A stretch of DNA of 17,700 bases, from the NCBI GenBank assembly GCA_020631315.1, contig JAHDHM010000028.1:1-17700 (forward strand), in the 5' to 3' direction. Every line of letters starts with the position of its first letter. Position 1 is the stretch's first letter. A program made the position numbers and the translations under genes. The stretch is from Acidimicrobiales bacterium (GTDB lineage: Bacteria > Actinomycetota > Acidimicrobiia > Acidimicrobiales > Poriferisodaliceae). Of this stretch, positions 1 to 6,599 are shown piece by piece. The notes below the pieces were generated by a model. That model ran no database searches. It had not been told where the DNA came from and was given only the letters and a program-made list of their open reading frames with translations.

Positions 1-152
1 ACACCATGCCGGCCTACTCGCGGTTCCACACCGGCGAACTTCCCGGCACCGAGGCGGCGTTCGAGGCATCGCTGTGCATCCCGCTGTTCGGCGAGATGAC
101 CACCGCACACGTCGATCGTGTGTGTGACGTCATCCTCGACGCGCTGAGCTGA
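1..152 (+). CDS. DegT/DnrJ/EryC1/StrS-type aminotransferase, C-terminal end only (partial)
   Basis: Only the last 49 codons are visible, read from base 3 and ending at TGA 150-152; the start lies before the window. The tail has a segment reading PAYSRFHTGELPGTEAAF, then SLCIPLFGEMT, then a helix HVDRVCDVILDAL. This order (x-T-E-x-A at the start of a helix, then a S-x-x-IP-x-x segment, then a final V-x-x-V helix) is the usual C-terminus of PLP-dependent nucleotide-sugar aminotransferases of the DegT/DnrJ/EryC1/StrS family. These install an amino group on a keto-sugar nucleotide for surface glycans or glycosylated products. The catalytic lysine region is outside the window, so activity cannot be judged. 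The gene faces the glycosyltransferase unit, which fits a surface-polysaccharide locus. Family assignment from so short a tail is moderately secure. Confidence 0.6.
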   Translation, partial: TMPAYSRFHTGELPGTEAAFEASLCIPLFGEMTTAHVDRVCDVILDALS

Positions 153-250
153 CCGCCGCCGCCTCGGTATCACCACAGCGACGGTGGCGCGACGGCGACG
201 TCGCCGACGACGGCACCGAGATGCAGATCAGCCAGTTCCGAGTCGCCCCG

Positions 251-288
251 GCCTGACGCCCGCGATCGGGCAGAGCTCACGATCAGGC
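251..288. terminator. possible terminator hairpin between convergent genes
   Basis: The 147-bp gap (153-299) separates two convergent genes. It holds a nested inverted repeat: GCCTGA (251-256) pairs with TCAGGC (283-288), and inside it GCCCG (258-262) pairs with CGGGC (267-271) around a CGAT loop. It lies 12-49 nt past the minus-strand stop, a suitable place for a terminator. There is no clear T-tract on either strand, so this is a weak call. Nothing else is evident in the gap apart from a loop-less palindrome at 193-206. Confidence 0.25.
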
Positions 289-299
289 GGCGCTGGTCT

Positions 300-2141
300 T
301 CACACAGTGGCTTCCGCGACGAGGATCGAATCGGCACGCGTTTCGCGGGCCTGGAGCTCGGCGTGGCGTGACACACCCCACGGAGCCGGTCGCACGTCGC
401 TGAAGCCGATCGAACGCAACCGCAGCATCAGATCCTCGAGGTCGTAGACGTACTCGTGGCCCCACTCGCGCATGCCGATGTTGAGCATGCGAGCTGCGGT
501 GTCGATCCGTGGGAACGCGGCGACCCATGCCTGGTCGCGCCAGTCACCCAGATAGGCACGGGCCAGCGACTCGAGGTCGGGCATGGCGATGCGCAGGACG
601 CCGCCGGGCCGCAGCACACGGTGGCACTCCTGCATGAGGGCGTAGCCGGCGGCGAGGGGAAGGTGTTCGAAGAAGTGCTCGCTGTAGACGAGGTCGACCG
701 AGTCGTCGGCGTAGGGCAGTCCGGTGCTCAGGTCGTGGACGAGGTCGGGCTCGTACTCGGCCTCGAGGTCGATGTTGACCCAGCCGTCCATGTGGTTGGG
801 GCCGCAGCCGAGATGCAGCGCGACGCCCTCGGGCACCACGGTCGTCCGTTCGGCCACTGCGCCTGCATCGTCGCGTCGACGGATGCGGGCGCCGCGCTGC
901 ACGGTCACGGCATCGGTCGCGGCTTCGATGACGCCGAGCGTGCGGAGCCGGTCGAGACGATTGGCGGTCGGACGTTCCGGGATCGCGACGGCGGTCGGGC
1001 GCAGTTGCAACGCCCGATACTCGCCGGCGAACAGGAGCGGGCCGACGGTGCCGGTGTCCGTCTGGAGGTCGGCACTCATCTCGACCTTCGCCCGGCGGCC
1101 GCTGGGGCCGTCGACGGCGACGAGGGCGTGCACGAACTCGGCCTCATCCTCGAACGCGGTGCGCAGCATCAGTTCGACGTGCTCAGGGGAGAAGCGGTCA
1201 CCGAGGTCGACCTGCATCACCCAGTCGGTGTCGACGAGGGTCGCACCGAGGTTGTGCAGTCGTGCGCGTCGCGCGTCGGTGTCGACGTCGAGATCGACGC
1301 CGTGGTGGGCGACGAGTTCGACGTCGAGACCCGGGGCGTGTTCGCCGACGAGGTCGACGAGGCGGGCGTGGTCGACCTCGGGGGAGGTGACCACGAGTGC
1401 GTGCAGGCGCTCATGGGTCTGACGGCGAAGCGACGACAGCGTGTCCAGCAGCGCGAACGTGTCGTCGAACGGTCCGTCGAAGGCCAGCACGACGCCGACC
1501 GAGCAGTCCGTGATCTCGGTGTTCCAGTTCGTCGCTCGTTCCGTGCGGATCTGCTCGAGCATGCGGTGCTCTTCGTCGAGCACGAGCACCTCGGCGAGGC
1601 GTTCCGCCATCGACGGGTCACCGTGCAGCGCGGCCTCGATCGCCGAGGGAGCACCCAGTTCGGGGTGACGGAGGGAGATCAGCTCGGCGTGCGGCAGGCC
1701 TGCCGGGTTGACGCTCAGGCCGCTGCTGTGCGCCGCACCCGTCGGTGACGTCCCGATCCGATCGACCAGCAGATCGTCGCACGGAGCGATGCGGATCTCG
1801 GCGGCCTCGCCGACCACGACCGTGAGCGGTTCGTCATGGTCGGTGCACCTGTCGGCGGCCCAGCCGACGGCATCGACGACGAGCAACTCTCCGGCGCCGA
1901 GCACGAGCAGGCGATCGGCAGCGATCATCGACACGACAGCGCGGAGCTGCTCGCCATCCGTCCAGTCGACGGCGAGCACACCGTCGGATGCGGCGTCCAT
2001 CGCAGCGCGCTCGAGCACGAGGACGTCGTCGGTGAGCATCGTCGCCGACTCCGCCGTCGCGTGCGCCGCGAGCGCGTCGCCGTCGGAGAGGACGATCACT
2101 GCGAGCTCGACGGTCGCGTCAGCCGAGGATCCGCTCTGCAC
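300..2141 (-). CDS. Downstream part of a frameshifted giant glycosyltransferase: degenerate GT2 module plus C-terminal SAM methyltransferase
   Basis: This frame carries coding-quality protein from about 2300 down to the TGA at 300-302. The start given, GTG at 2141, is only the best start if this is a separate gene; homology suggests it continues the preceding ORF. From its N-terminus it has a module opening AVIVLSDGDALAAH, which is a diverged copy of one in the upstream ORF. Next is a GT2-like fold (about 1510-900) whose metal-binding stretch reads MQVDLGDRFSPEH instead of a normal DxD. The last 175 residues are a class I methyltransferase: motif I LHLGCGPNHMDGWVNIDLE, then DLVYSEHFFEHL, and the post-motif VLRPGGVLRIAMPDLE. 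That C-terminal domain resembles small SAM-dependent methyltransferases common in glycan loci and probably methylates a sugar. The methyltransferase call is strong; the acceptor is unknown. No separate ribosome binding site supports an independent start. Confidence 0.72.
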   Translation of the reverse strand: MQSGSSADATVELAVIVLSDGDALAAHATAESATMLTDDVLVLERAAMDAASDGVLAVDWTDGEQLRAVVSMIAADRLLVLGAGELLVVDAVGWAADRCTDHDEPLTVVVGEAAEIRIAPCDDLLVDRIGTSPTGAAHSSGLSVNPAGLPHAELISLRHPELGAPSAIEAALHGDPSMAERLAEVLVLDEEHRMLEQIRTERATNWNTEITDCSVGVVLAFDGPFDDTFALLDTLSSLRRQTHERLHALVVTSPEVDHARLVDLVGEHAPGLDVELVAHHGVDLDVDTDARRARLHNLGATLVDTDWVMQVDLGDRFSPEHVELMLRTAFEDEAEFVHALVAVDGPSGRRAKVEMSADLQTDTGTVGPLLFAGEYRALQLRPTAVAIPERPTANRLDRLRTLGVIEAATDAVTVQRGARIRRRDDAGAVAERTTVVPEGVALHLGCGPNHMDGWVNIDLEAEYEPDLVHDLSTGLPYADDSVDLVYSEHFFEHLPLAAGYALMQECHRVLRPGGVLRIAMPDLESLARAYLGDWRDQAWVAAFPRIDTAARMLNIGMREWGHEYVYDLEDLMLRLRSIGFSDVRPAPWGVSRHAELQARETRADSILVAEATV

Positions 2142-4357
2142 CGGTGTCGGTGCCGTGGCAGGAGTCGGGGGCTCGTCGGTGGCGGGCGCCAGCGAGATCT
2201 CCGTGCACAGACGCAGCTGTCGCAAGGCCGTGTCGGCGGCACCGCCGAGGGTGTCGAGGGCGGCGTCGTCGTTCGGAACCGTCCTGACCTCGATGCGGGG
2301 CTCTGTTCGATCTCGGCGCGTGCGGTGCCCCAGTCCGCGACCTCCAGGCGCTCCCCGGCCGAGCACATGAAGATGCGTTCCGCGCCGTCGAGATGTTCGA
2401 GGGCGGCTGCGGCTCCGTCACCGACCGTCCAGTCGACGGCCATCACCTCGACCCCGAGCCGGGCAGCACGGGCGAGCCGAAGGGCGAGTGCGTCGACGGG
2501 GCCGCGCTCGGCGACGAGGATCCGGGTGGACAGCCCGAGCACCGACCAGACCGTGCGTTCCGCGGCATCGACGTCGCCGTCGGACAGGACGAGACACGCG
2601 ATGGGGGAGCGAGCGGTGGGTTGGTCGGCCGGACGGTGGTGCCGGCTGGCCGCGGCCAGGGTGGCGAGATAGTCGTCACCGATCGCGGCGAACGTGGCGC
2701 TGCCGTGATGGAGCACGACGGCCCCGTCGGCGACACGGAGGTCGAGACCGGCGGCGACGATGCGACCGCTGAGTTCGTCGTCCTCGAAGTTGCCGCGACC
2801 GAAGCCCTCGTCGAACCCGCCGAGTTCCTCGAAGGTCCGTCGCCGGGCGAGCAGGGCGAACCCGACGAGTCGGTCGGTGCGCCACGACGACCCGCGACGT
2901 TCACCGGCCCACGAGCGAGCCCAGCCGTGCGCCTCGTCGGGGTGGTCGAGCGACGGGCCATTCGGGATCTGCTGCAGCCCCGAGATGCGATTCGACCGAG
3001 GGCCGACCATCGCCGTGCCCTCGAGTTCGAGCACGCGGAGCAGCTCGTCGAGCCAGCCGTCGACGGGCTCGGTGTCGTTGTTGAGCACACACACGAACTC
3101 GCCGGTGCTGGCGTCGATGCCTCGATTCACCGAGGTCGGGAAGCCGACGTTGCGTTCGTTGGTGACGACGATCAGATCGTCGCGCTCAGCGAGACGGCGT
3201 CCCGTGTCGTCCGGCGAGGCGTCGTCGACGACGATGATCTCCAGGTCCCGGTCGGTGCTGGCCCGCAACGTCGCGATGCAGCGTTCGGTCAGCTCCCACA
3301 GCCCGTGGACCGGAATGACGACGGAGACGAGGCCGGGCGCGGCGTCGACCTCGTCGATCGCTGGGATGCAGGGCGTGTGGGCCTGCTGCGGCATCTCCGT
3401 CCACTCGGTGAGATGGTCCAACGAGACGGTGCTCGCACAACGCGTCGCGAGTTCCGGGCGGACGTGACCGCGGAGCGCTGCGGTCTCGAGCCCGGGCGCT
3501 GCTCGCAGCGTGTGTTGGAACGCGGCCGGGTCAGCGAGGACGGCGTCGTCGAGGAACAGCACACGGGCCGCTCCGAATGCGGCGATCAGGCTGTCGGTCT
3601 CGTGCTCGGCGGCGTCGAACTCGTGCACGCCGTCGACCGGCGTGGGCGCCGTGTTCCACGGCCGCCTCCAGATCACCGGTCGTCCGGCGTCGAGCGTTCT
3701 GAGCACGTCGGCATCGGTGTCGGCGTCGCCGGTCGAGCCGACGACCATCACGGCGTCGGGCACGAGTCGCTGCAGGGAGACGATCATCGGGTCGCCGGAC
3801 AGGTCGATCGCCGCCGATGCGGTCGCGACGATGTCGGGCCGAAGCAGACCGAGCGGGACGCCCAGGTCGGGAGCGGCCGCATCGATCGGCTGGGCGAACG
3901 GCGGAAGGAGGCGGGCGAACCGAGCCGAACCGATGAGTGGGGCGTGCTCGGGAGGTTCGCGGTGCGCAAACACGCGGAGCCCGTCGCCTGATTCGACGGC
4001 GCCCGCGTGGACCAAGCGACCGTCGGGATCGATGACCAGACCGCCGACGGGACCATCGACGTCATGCGCCGCCCGCAGCAGGGGAGTGAGCCACGTCGCG
4101 TCGATCACGAGTTCCGGTGACACGTGGAGCGCCAGACAGTCGCTGGATTCCGAGTCCGATCCCGCCGGCGCGGCGTGTGCCTCGATGACCTGGACGTCGG
4201 CACCGAGTGCGTGGCGGATCGCATCGACCTGCTCGGCGACGGCGCCGTGGACGACCACGGTCGAAAGTGCACCGGTGGGCCCAGTCTGCTCAAGCCCACT
4301 CTGCTCAAGTCCAGTCTGATCGGGTGCTGCCTGGTTGCGTAGAGCGTCGGTGTTCAC
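2096..4357 (-). CDS. Multi-domain family 2 glycosyltransferase, upstream part of a frameshifted giant gene
   Basis: The start is GTG 4357-4355, preceded by GGAGGTGG and overlapping the previous stop as GTGA. The open frame runs 753 codons, but protein character ends near 2300; the last 68 or so residues (Arg/Pro/Thr/Ser-rich) look like out-of-frame reading. Residues 33-200 are a GT2 relic: WLTPLLRAAHDVDGPVGGL then DPDGRLVHAG aligns with the post-DxD part of GT2 enzymes, but the DxD position reads HVSPE. Residues about 341-570 are a canonical GT2 catalytic domain: SVVIPVHGLWELTERCI, VDDASPDDT (about 378-386), NERNVGFPTSVNRGI, the DxD-like VLNNDTEPVDGW (about 421-432), GFALLARR, GGFDEGFGRGNFEDDEL and the HH near its end. 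From residue 583 comes a module opening CLVLSDGDVDAAERT that recurs 164 residues later across the frameshift. It probably transfers a sugar to a cytoplasmic lipid-linked surface glycan; donor and acceptor cannot be read from sequence. Confidence 0.8.
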   Translation of the reverse strand: MNTDALRNQAAPDQTGLEQSGLEQTGPTGALSTVVVHGAVAEQVDAIRHALGADVQVIEAHAAPAGSDSESSDCLALHVSPELVIDATWLTPLLRAAHDVDGPVGGLVIDPDGRLVHAGAVESGDGLRVFAHREPPEHAPLIGSARFARLLPPFAQPIDAAAPDLGVPLGLLRPDIVATASAAIDLSGDPMIVSLQRLVPDAVMVVGSTGDADTDADVLRTLDAGRPVIWRRPWNTAPTPVDGVHEFDAAEHETDSLIAAFGAARVLFLDDAVLADPAAFQHTLRAAPGLETAALRGHVRPELATRCASTVSLDHLTEWTEMPQQAHTPCIPAIDEVDAAPGLVSVVIPVHGLWELTERCIATLRASTDRDLEIIVVDDASPDDTGRRLAERDDLIVVTNERNVGFPTSVNRGIDASTGEFVCVLNNDTEPVDGWLDELLRVLELEGTAMVGPRSNRISGLQQIPNGPSLDHPDEAHGWARSWAGERRGSSWRTDRLVGFALLARRRTFEELGGFDEGFGRGNFEDDELSGRIVAAGLDLRVADGAVVLHHGSATFAAIGDDYLATLAAASRHHRPADQPTARSPIACLVLSDGDVDAAERTVWSVLGLSTRILVAERGPVDALALRLARAARLGVEVMAVDWTVGDGAAAALEHLDGAERIFMCSAGERLEVADWGTARAEIEQSPASRSGRFRTTTPPSTPSAVPPTRPCDSCVCARRSRWRPPPTSPRLLPRHRHRCRADPRLTRPSSSQ
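2297..2300 (-). other. apparent -1 frameshift point at a CCCC run
   Basis: On the minus strand the upstream frame reads GAG ATC GAA CAG AGC CCC. Continuing one base back on the run of four C's gives EIEQSPRIEVRTVPNDD, which then stays open for about 666 more residues to 300. One extra C here would fuse both ORFs into about 1352 aa. The downstream module copy aligns with the upstream one across this point, which supports a once continuous gene. The cause (assembly error, mutation or slippage) cannot be told from one sequence. Confidence 0.7.
4281..4321. repeat. 15-bp tandem repeat inside the GT gene's N-terminus (about 2.7 copies)
   Basis: Units at 4281-4295 (CCAGTCTGCTCAAGC), 4296-4310 (CCACTCTGCTCAAGT) and a partial one at 4311-4321 differ by one or two bases. 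Being a multiple of three, they encode a short GLEQS/GLEQT pentapeptide repeat in the first 30 residues of the minus-strand glycosyltransferase, ahead of its first folded module. Copy number may vary between strains without breaking the frame. Confidence 0.75.
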
Positions 4358-6477
4358 GAGCCACCTCCGAGCCGGGCGACGAGGCTGGCGGTGGGTCGGG
4401 ATGCCGCACGTACGCGTTCGGCTCGTGCGAGTTGGCCCCGGTGTTCGAGACGTTCGGCCAGCTGGCGGCGACCGTCGGGGTCGAGGAGTTCGGCGTGTGC
4501 GAGCAGGGCATCGAGCAGGTCGTCGTGGCCGGCGACGAGCGCGGCGAGGCTGCCGGTGGTGACGATCGAGCCCGAGACCATGCCGGACTCGATGAAGCCG
4601 AGTGCGACCATCGCCGTCGACTCGGGAGCGATGCATCGGACCGCGGCATCGACGAGCGATTCGGCGAGCCCACTGTGGAGACCTGCGAGGAGCAGCGCTT
4701 CGACGAGGGGGACGCCGCGGAGGGCCCGCGAGGCGACCCCGGTGAACACGTCGACTCGGGAGTCGTCGAGGACGCCGTCGGTCGACCATCGGGCCACCTC
4801 GGGCCAGATCGACGCGGCGTCGCCGCAGACGGCGCGGGCGAGGAGGACGAGGTCGTCGTACCGGCGACGGTTCTCGGGGCTCGCGAAGACGGGATCGGGC
4901 AGGCCAGCGGGGATCGCGAGGGCATCGAACTCGACGAGGGCGGCGTGGCGTCCGGTCGCATCGGCTGCGGTTGCGTACACGACAACGGCCAGGTCGTCGG
5001 TGGGCAACAGGTTCACCGCCTCGGCGGCCAACTCGAACGCCTCGTCGTTCTCGTCGACGTCGACGAGCAGGTGGGCCAGCGAGGCCAGCAGGTACGAACG
5101 CCACTCGAGCTTCGTGTCGCCGGCCCGGATCAGTGCCTCCCTGAGCAGGCCGATGGCCTCCTCCGAGGCGTCGCCGGCCAGCATGAGTGAGCGTGCGAGG
5201 TCGACCGATGCCTTCACCGATCCGTCGTCGCCGTACTGCGAGCGAGCGAGTTCGAGGTTGCGGCGGCCCTTGTCGCGCTCGGCCACGATCTGCTCGGCGT
5301 AACCGAGGTGGTCGATCGACAGGAGATCGAACGTCGTCGTGTCCAGCGGGTCCCCACCACCGGCTCGCACCGGCGCCTCGTGGATGCGCCCTTCGAAGGC
5401 GAGCAGGTCCGAGCGGACGATGCGCCGGGCTCGGAACACACTCGTCGGCGCAGCGTCGGGTCCGTCGTTGCGGTTGGCGAGCTGGACGTCGAGGGCCTCG
5501 AACTCGTCTCGGTAGGCGGCCAAGAGGTCGCGCAGCAACGAGGTGTCGACCGTGGTCGCTCGTTCGTCGGCGTCGATCCACAGGGTGAAGTGGGCGTCAC
5601 GGCAGCGATCCGCGGCGACGTTGCGAGCGGCGCCGAAGTCGTCCGACCACGGGAAGGTCGAGACGACGCAGCCGTGTGCTTCGGCGATCTCGACCGTCCT
5701 GTCGGTCGAGCCGGTGTCGACGACCTCGATCCGGTCGACGAGACCGTCGAGCGAGGCGAGGCAGCCGGGGAGCATCTGCTCCTCGTCCTTGACGATCATC
5801 GACGCCACCAACAGCGGGGCCTCGTCGGTCGCGGCACTGCACGCCCGGACCTGTGCGCCGCAGGCACCGTCGTGGGCGGCGAACGCGTTGCCGACGACGT
5901 GGAAGCCGATGCCGCGATCGCTGATCATCGCGAACGGGTCGTGGAGCCGGTCGTCGACGAGGTCGTCGAGGGTGGCTCGGTCGGCGAGGACGCAGGCGGC
6001 GCGGATGCGGTCGACGGCGACGACGTCGCTCGGGGCGGCGTGGCCGAGCTGCTTCAGCCTGGGTCGTGCGACGCTCGCGGGAGGAAGCGAGCCGTGGAAC
6101 TGTTGCGTTCCCTGGTCGTTCGTCATGGGCACCACGACCGGAGCGCCGGCGAGGTGGGCGGCCAACAGGCGGTCGATGCCCGTGCGGTCGACGGCGACGT
6201 CGTCGTGGACCAACAGCACCGGTCCGGGGGCGATCTGGCGCAGCGTGGTCCGGAGCCGTCCGGCGAGGCCGGTCGGTCGGCCGGTGGCCTCGTCGAACGT
6301 CGCGACCGTGTGGTGGGCGACGTCGAGTTCCCGGGCCAGCTTCTCGTAGCTCTTCACGAGTCCGCGGGTCGCCGTCGACGGCCCGAACGCGAGCACGACG
6401 ATGCCGCTCAGCGGACCCCGTTCGCCCGCGGACGATCGCTGGGTCTTGGGTCGTCGTTGTCGGTTCGCTCGAGCCAC
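4354..6477 (-). CDS. Two-module GT2 glycosyltransferase with helical TPR-like C-terminal half
   Basis: The start chosen is GTG 6477-6475 with GGAGG at 6486-6482; the frame extends further upstream but reads as non-coding Arg/Pro-rich sequence. It gives 707 aa. Residues 1-22 are basic. Residues 25-200 form an N-terminal alpha/beta module (GIVVLAFGPS, then VLLVHDDVAVD) resembling a second GT2-like fold. Residues about 221-400 are a typical GT2 domain: VASMIVKDEEQMLPGCLASL, VDTGSTDRTVEIA (about 253-265), FGAARNVAADRC, WIDADE (about 299-304) and the acceptor-side FEGRIHEAPV (about 359-368). Residues 400-700 are Ala/Leu-rich helices of TPR type, for example KASVDLARSLMLAGDASEEAI. GT2-TPR proteins of this kind decorate glycans or proteins in the cytoplasm. 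Its stop overlaps the next start by 4 bp (GTGA), so the two products are probably made together and may act in one complex. Confidence 0.85.
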   Translation of the reverse strand: MARANRQRRPKTQRSSAGERGPLSGIVVLAFGPSTATRGLVKSYEKLARELDVAHHTVATFDEATGRPTGLAGRLRTTLRQIAPGPVLLVHDDVAVDRTGIDRLLAAHLAGAPVVVPMTNDQGTQQFHGSLPPASVARPRLKQLGHAAPSDVVAVDRIRAACVLADRATLDDLVDDRLHDPFAMISDRGIGFHVVGNAFAAHDGACGAQVRACSAATDEAPLLVASMIVKDEEQMLPGCLASLDGLVDRIEVVDTGSTDRTVEIAEAHGCVVSTFPWSDDFGAARNVAADRCRDAHFTLWIDADERATTVDTSLLRDLLAAYRDEFEALDVQLANRNDGPDAAPTSVFRARRIVRSDLLAFEGRIHEAPVRAGGGDPLDTTTFDLLSIDHLGYAEQIVAERDKGRRNLELARSQYGDDGSVKASVDLARSLMLAGDASEEAIGLLREALIRAGDTKLEWRSYLLASLAHLLVDVDENDEAFELAAEAVNLLPTDDLAVVVYATAADATGRHAALVEFDALAIPAGLPDPVFASPENRRRYDDLVLLARAVCGDAASIWPEVARWSTDGVLDDSRVDVFTGVASRALRGVPLVEALLLAGLHSGLAESLVDAAVRCIAPESTAMVALGFIESGMVSGSIVTTGSLAALVAGHDDLLDALLAHAELLDPDGRRQLAERLEHRGQLARAERVRAASRPTASLVARLGGGS
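4361..4368 (-). promoter_or_regulatory. strong ribosome binding site fixing the GTG start at 4357
   Basis: On the minus strand this reads GGAGGTGG followed by CTC and then GTG, so the GGAGG core is 6 nt from the start. It lies inside the last codons of the preceding gene and decides the start of the giant glycosyltransferase. It excludes the long Arg-rich upstream extension of that frame. Confidence 0.8.
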
Positions 6478-6599
6478 GATGCCTCCACGTCTCGTCCGGC
6501 CCGTCGACCCCCGAACCCAGGCCTTTAGATCGGCCGGTGCCGGTGGCCGGCGGATGACGCCGTGCTGATGTCCGCAGGTCGCTGGGTAACGTCGGCTGG
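6478..6599. promoter_or_regulatory. divergent intergenic region between GT unit and thioesterase
   Basis: This 122-bp gap must hold promoters for both directions. On the plus strand a clear -10-like hexamer lies next to the thioesterase start (listed separately). On the minus strand the only A/T-rich patch is around 6524-6531 (GATCTAAA as read on the minus strand), about 50 nt before the GTG; no convincing -35 is seen. A GC-rich self-complementary stretch (GCCGG/CCGGC) lies at about 6533-6553. Confidence 0.4.
6587..6592 (+). promoter_or_regulatory. candidate -10 element of a leaderless promoter for the thioesterase gene
   Basis: TAACGT fits the actinobacterial TANNNT -10 pattern and ends exactly 7 nt before GTG 6600. 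Transcription would then start at the start codon, and no Shine-Dalgarno sequence is seen upstream. A weak CTGATG at 6565-6570 stands in a plausible -35 position with a 16-nt spacer. Confidence 0.45.

Noticed and set aside
193..206. Loop-less palindrome CGGCGACGTCGCCG
   Set aside because: Short GC palindromes are frequent in this base composition and it has no loop or T-tract; not called as an operator or terminator.
456..1748. 430-codon open frame on the plus strand
   Set aside because: It lies opposite the methyltransferase/GT-like coding region and has Val/Asp/Arg-rich shadow composition with no recognisable motif, as expected in high-GC DNA.
2285..2315. Programmed -1 frameshift like dnaX
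   Set aside because: There is a C-CCC run but no canonical X-XXY-YYZ heptamer, and I found no clear downstream stem or upstream SD-like stimulator; an indel is the simpler reading, so slippage is kept only as an alternative.
300..2366. Starting the downstream GT/methyltransferase ORF at the first ATG (2366)
   Set aside because: Residues before about 2300 in this frame are Arg/Gly-rich and overlap good coding sequence of the other frame; no ribosome binding site supports it.
2393..3991. 532-codon open frame on the plus strand
   Set aside because: It is opposite the canonical GT2 domain, whose catalytic motifs are clear; the plus-strand reading shows no domain.
4358..5581. Upstream extension of the giant GT frame (about 408 Arg/Pro-rich codons)
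   Set aside because: It is antiparallel-frame noise within the well-supported 707-aa GT2 gene; composition is Arg-dominated and the GTG at 4357 has a strong ribosome binding site.
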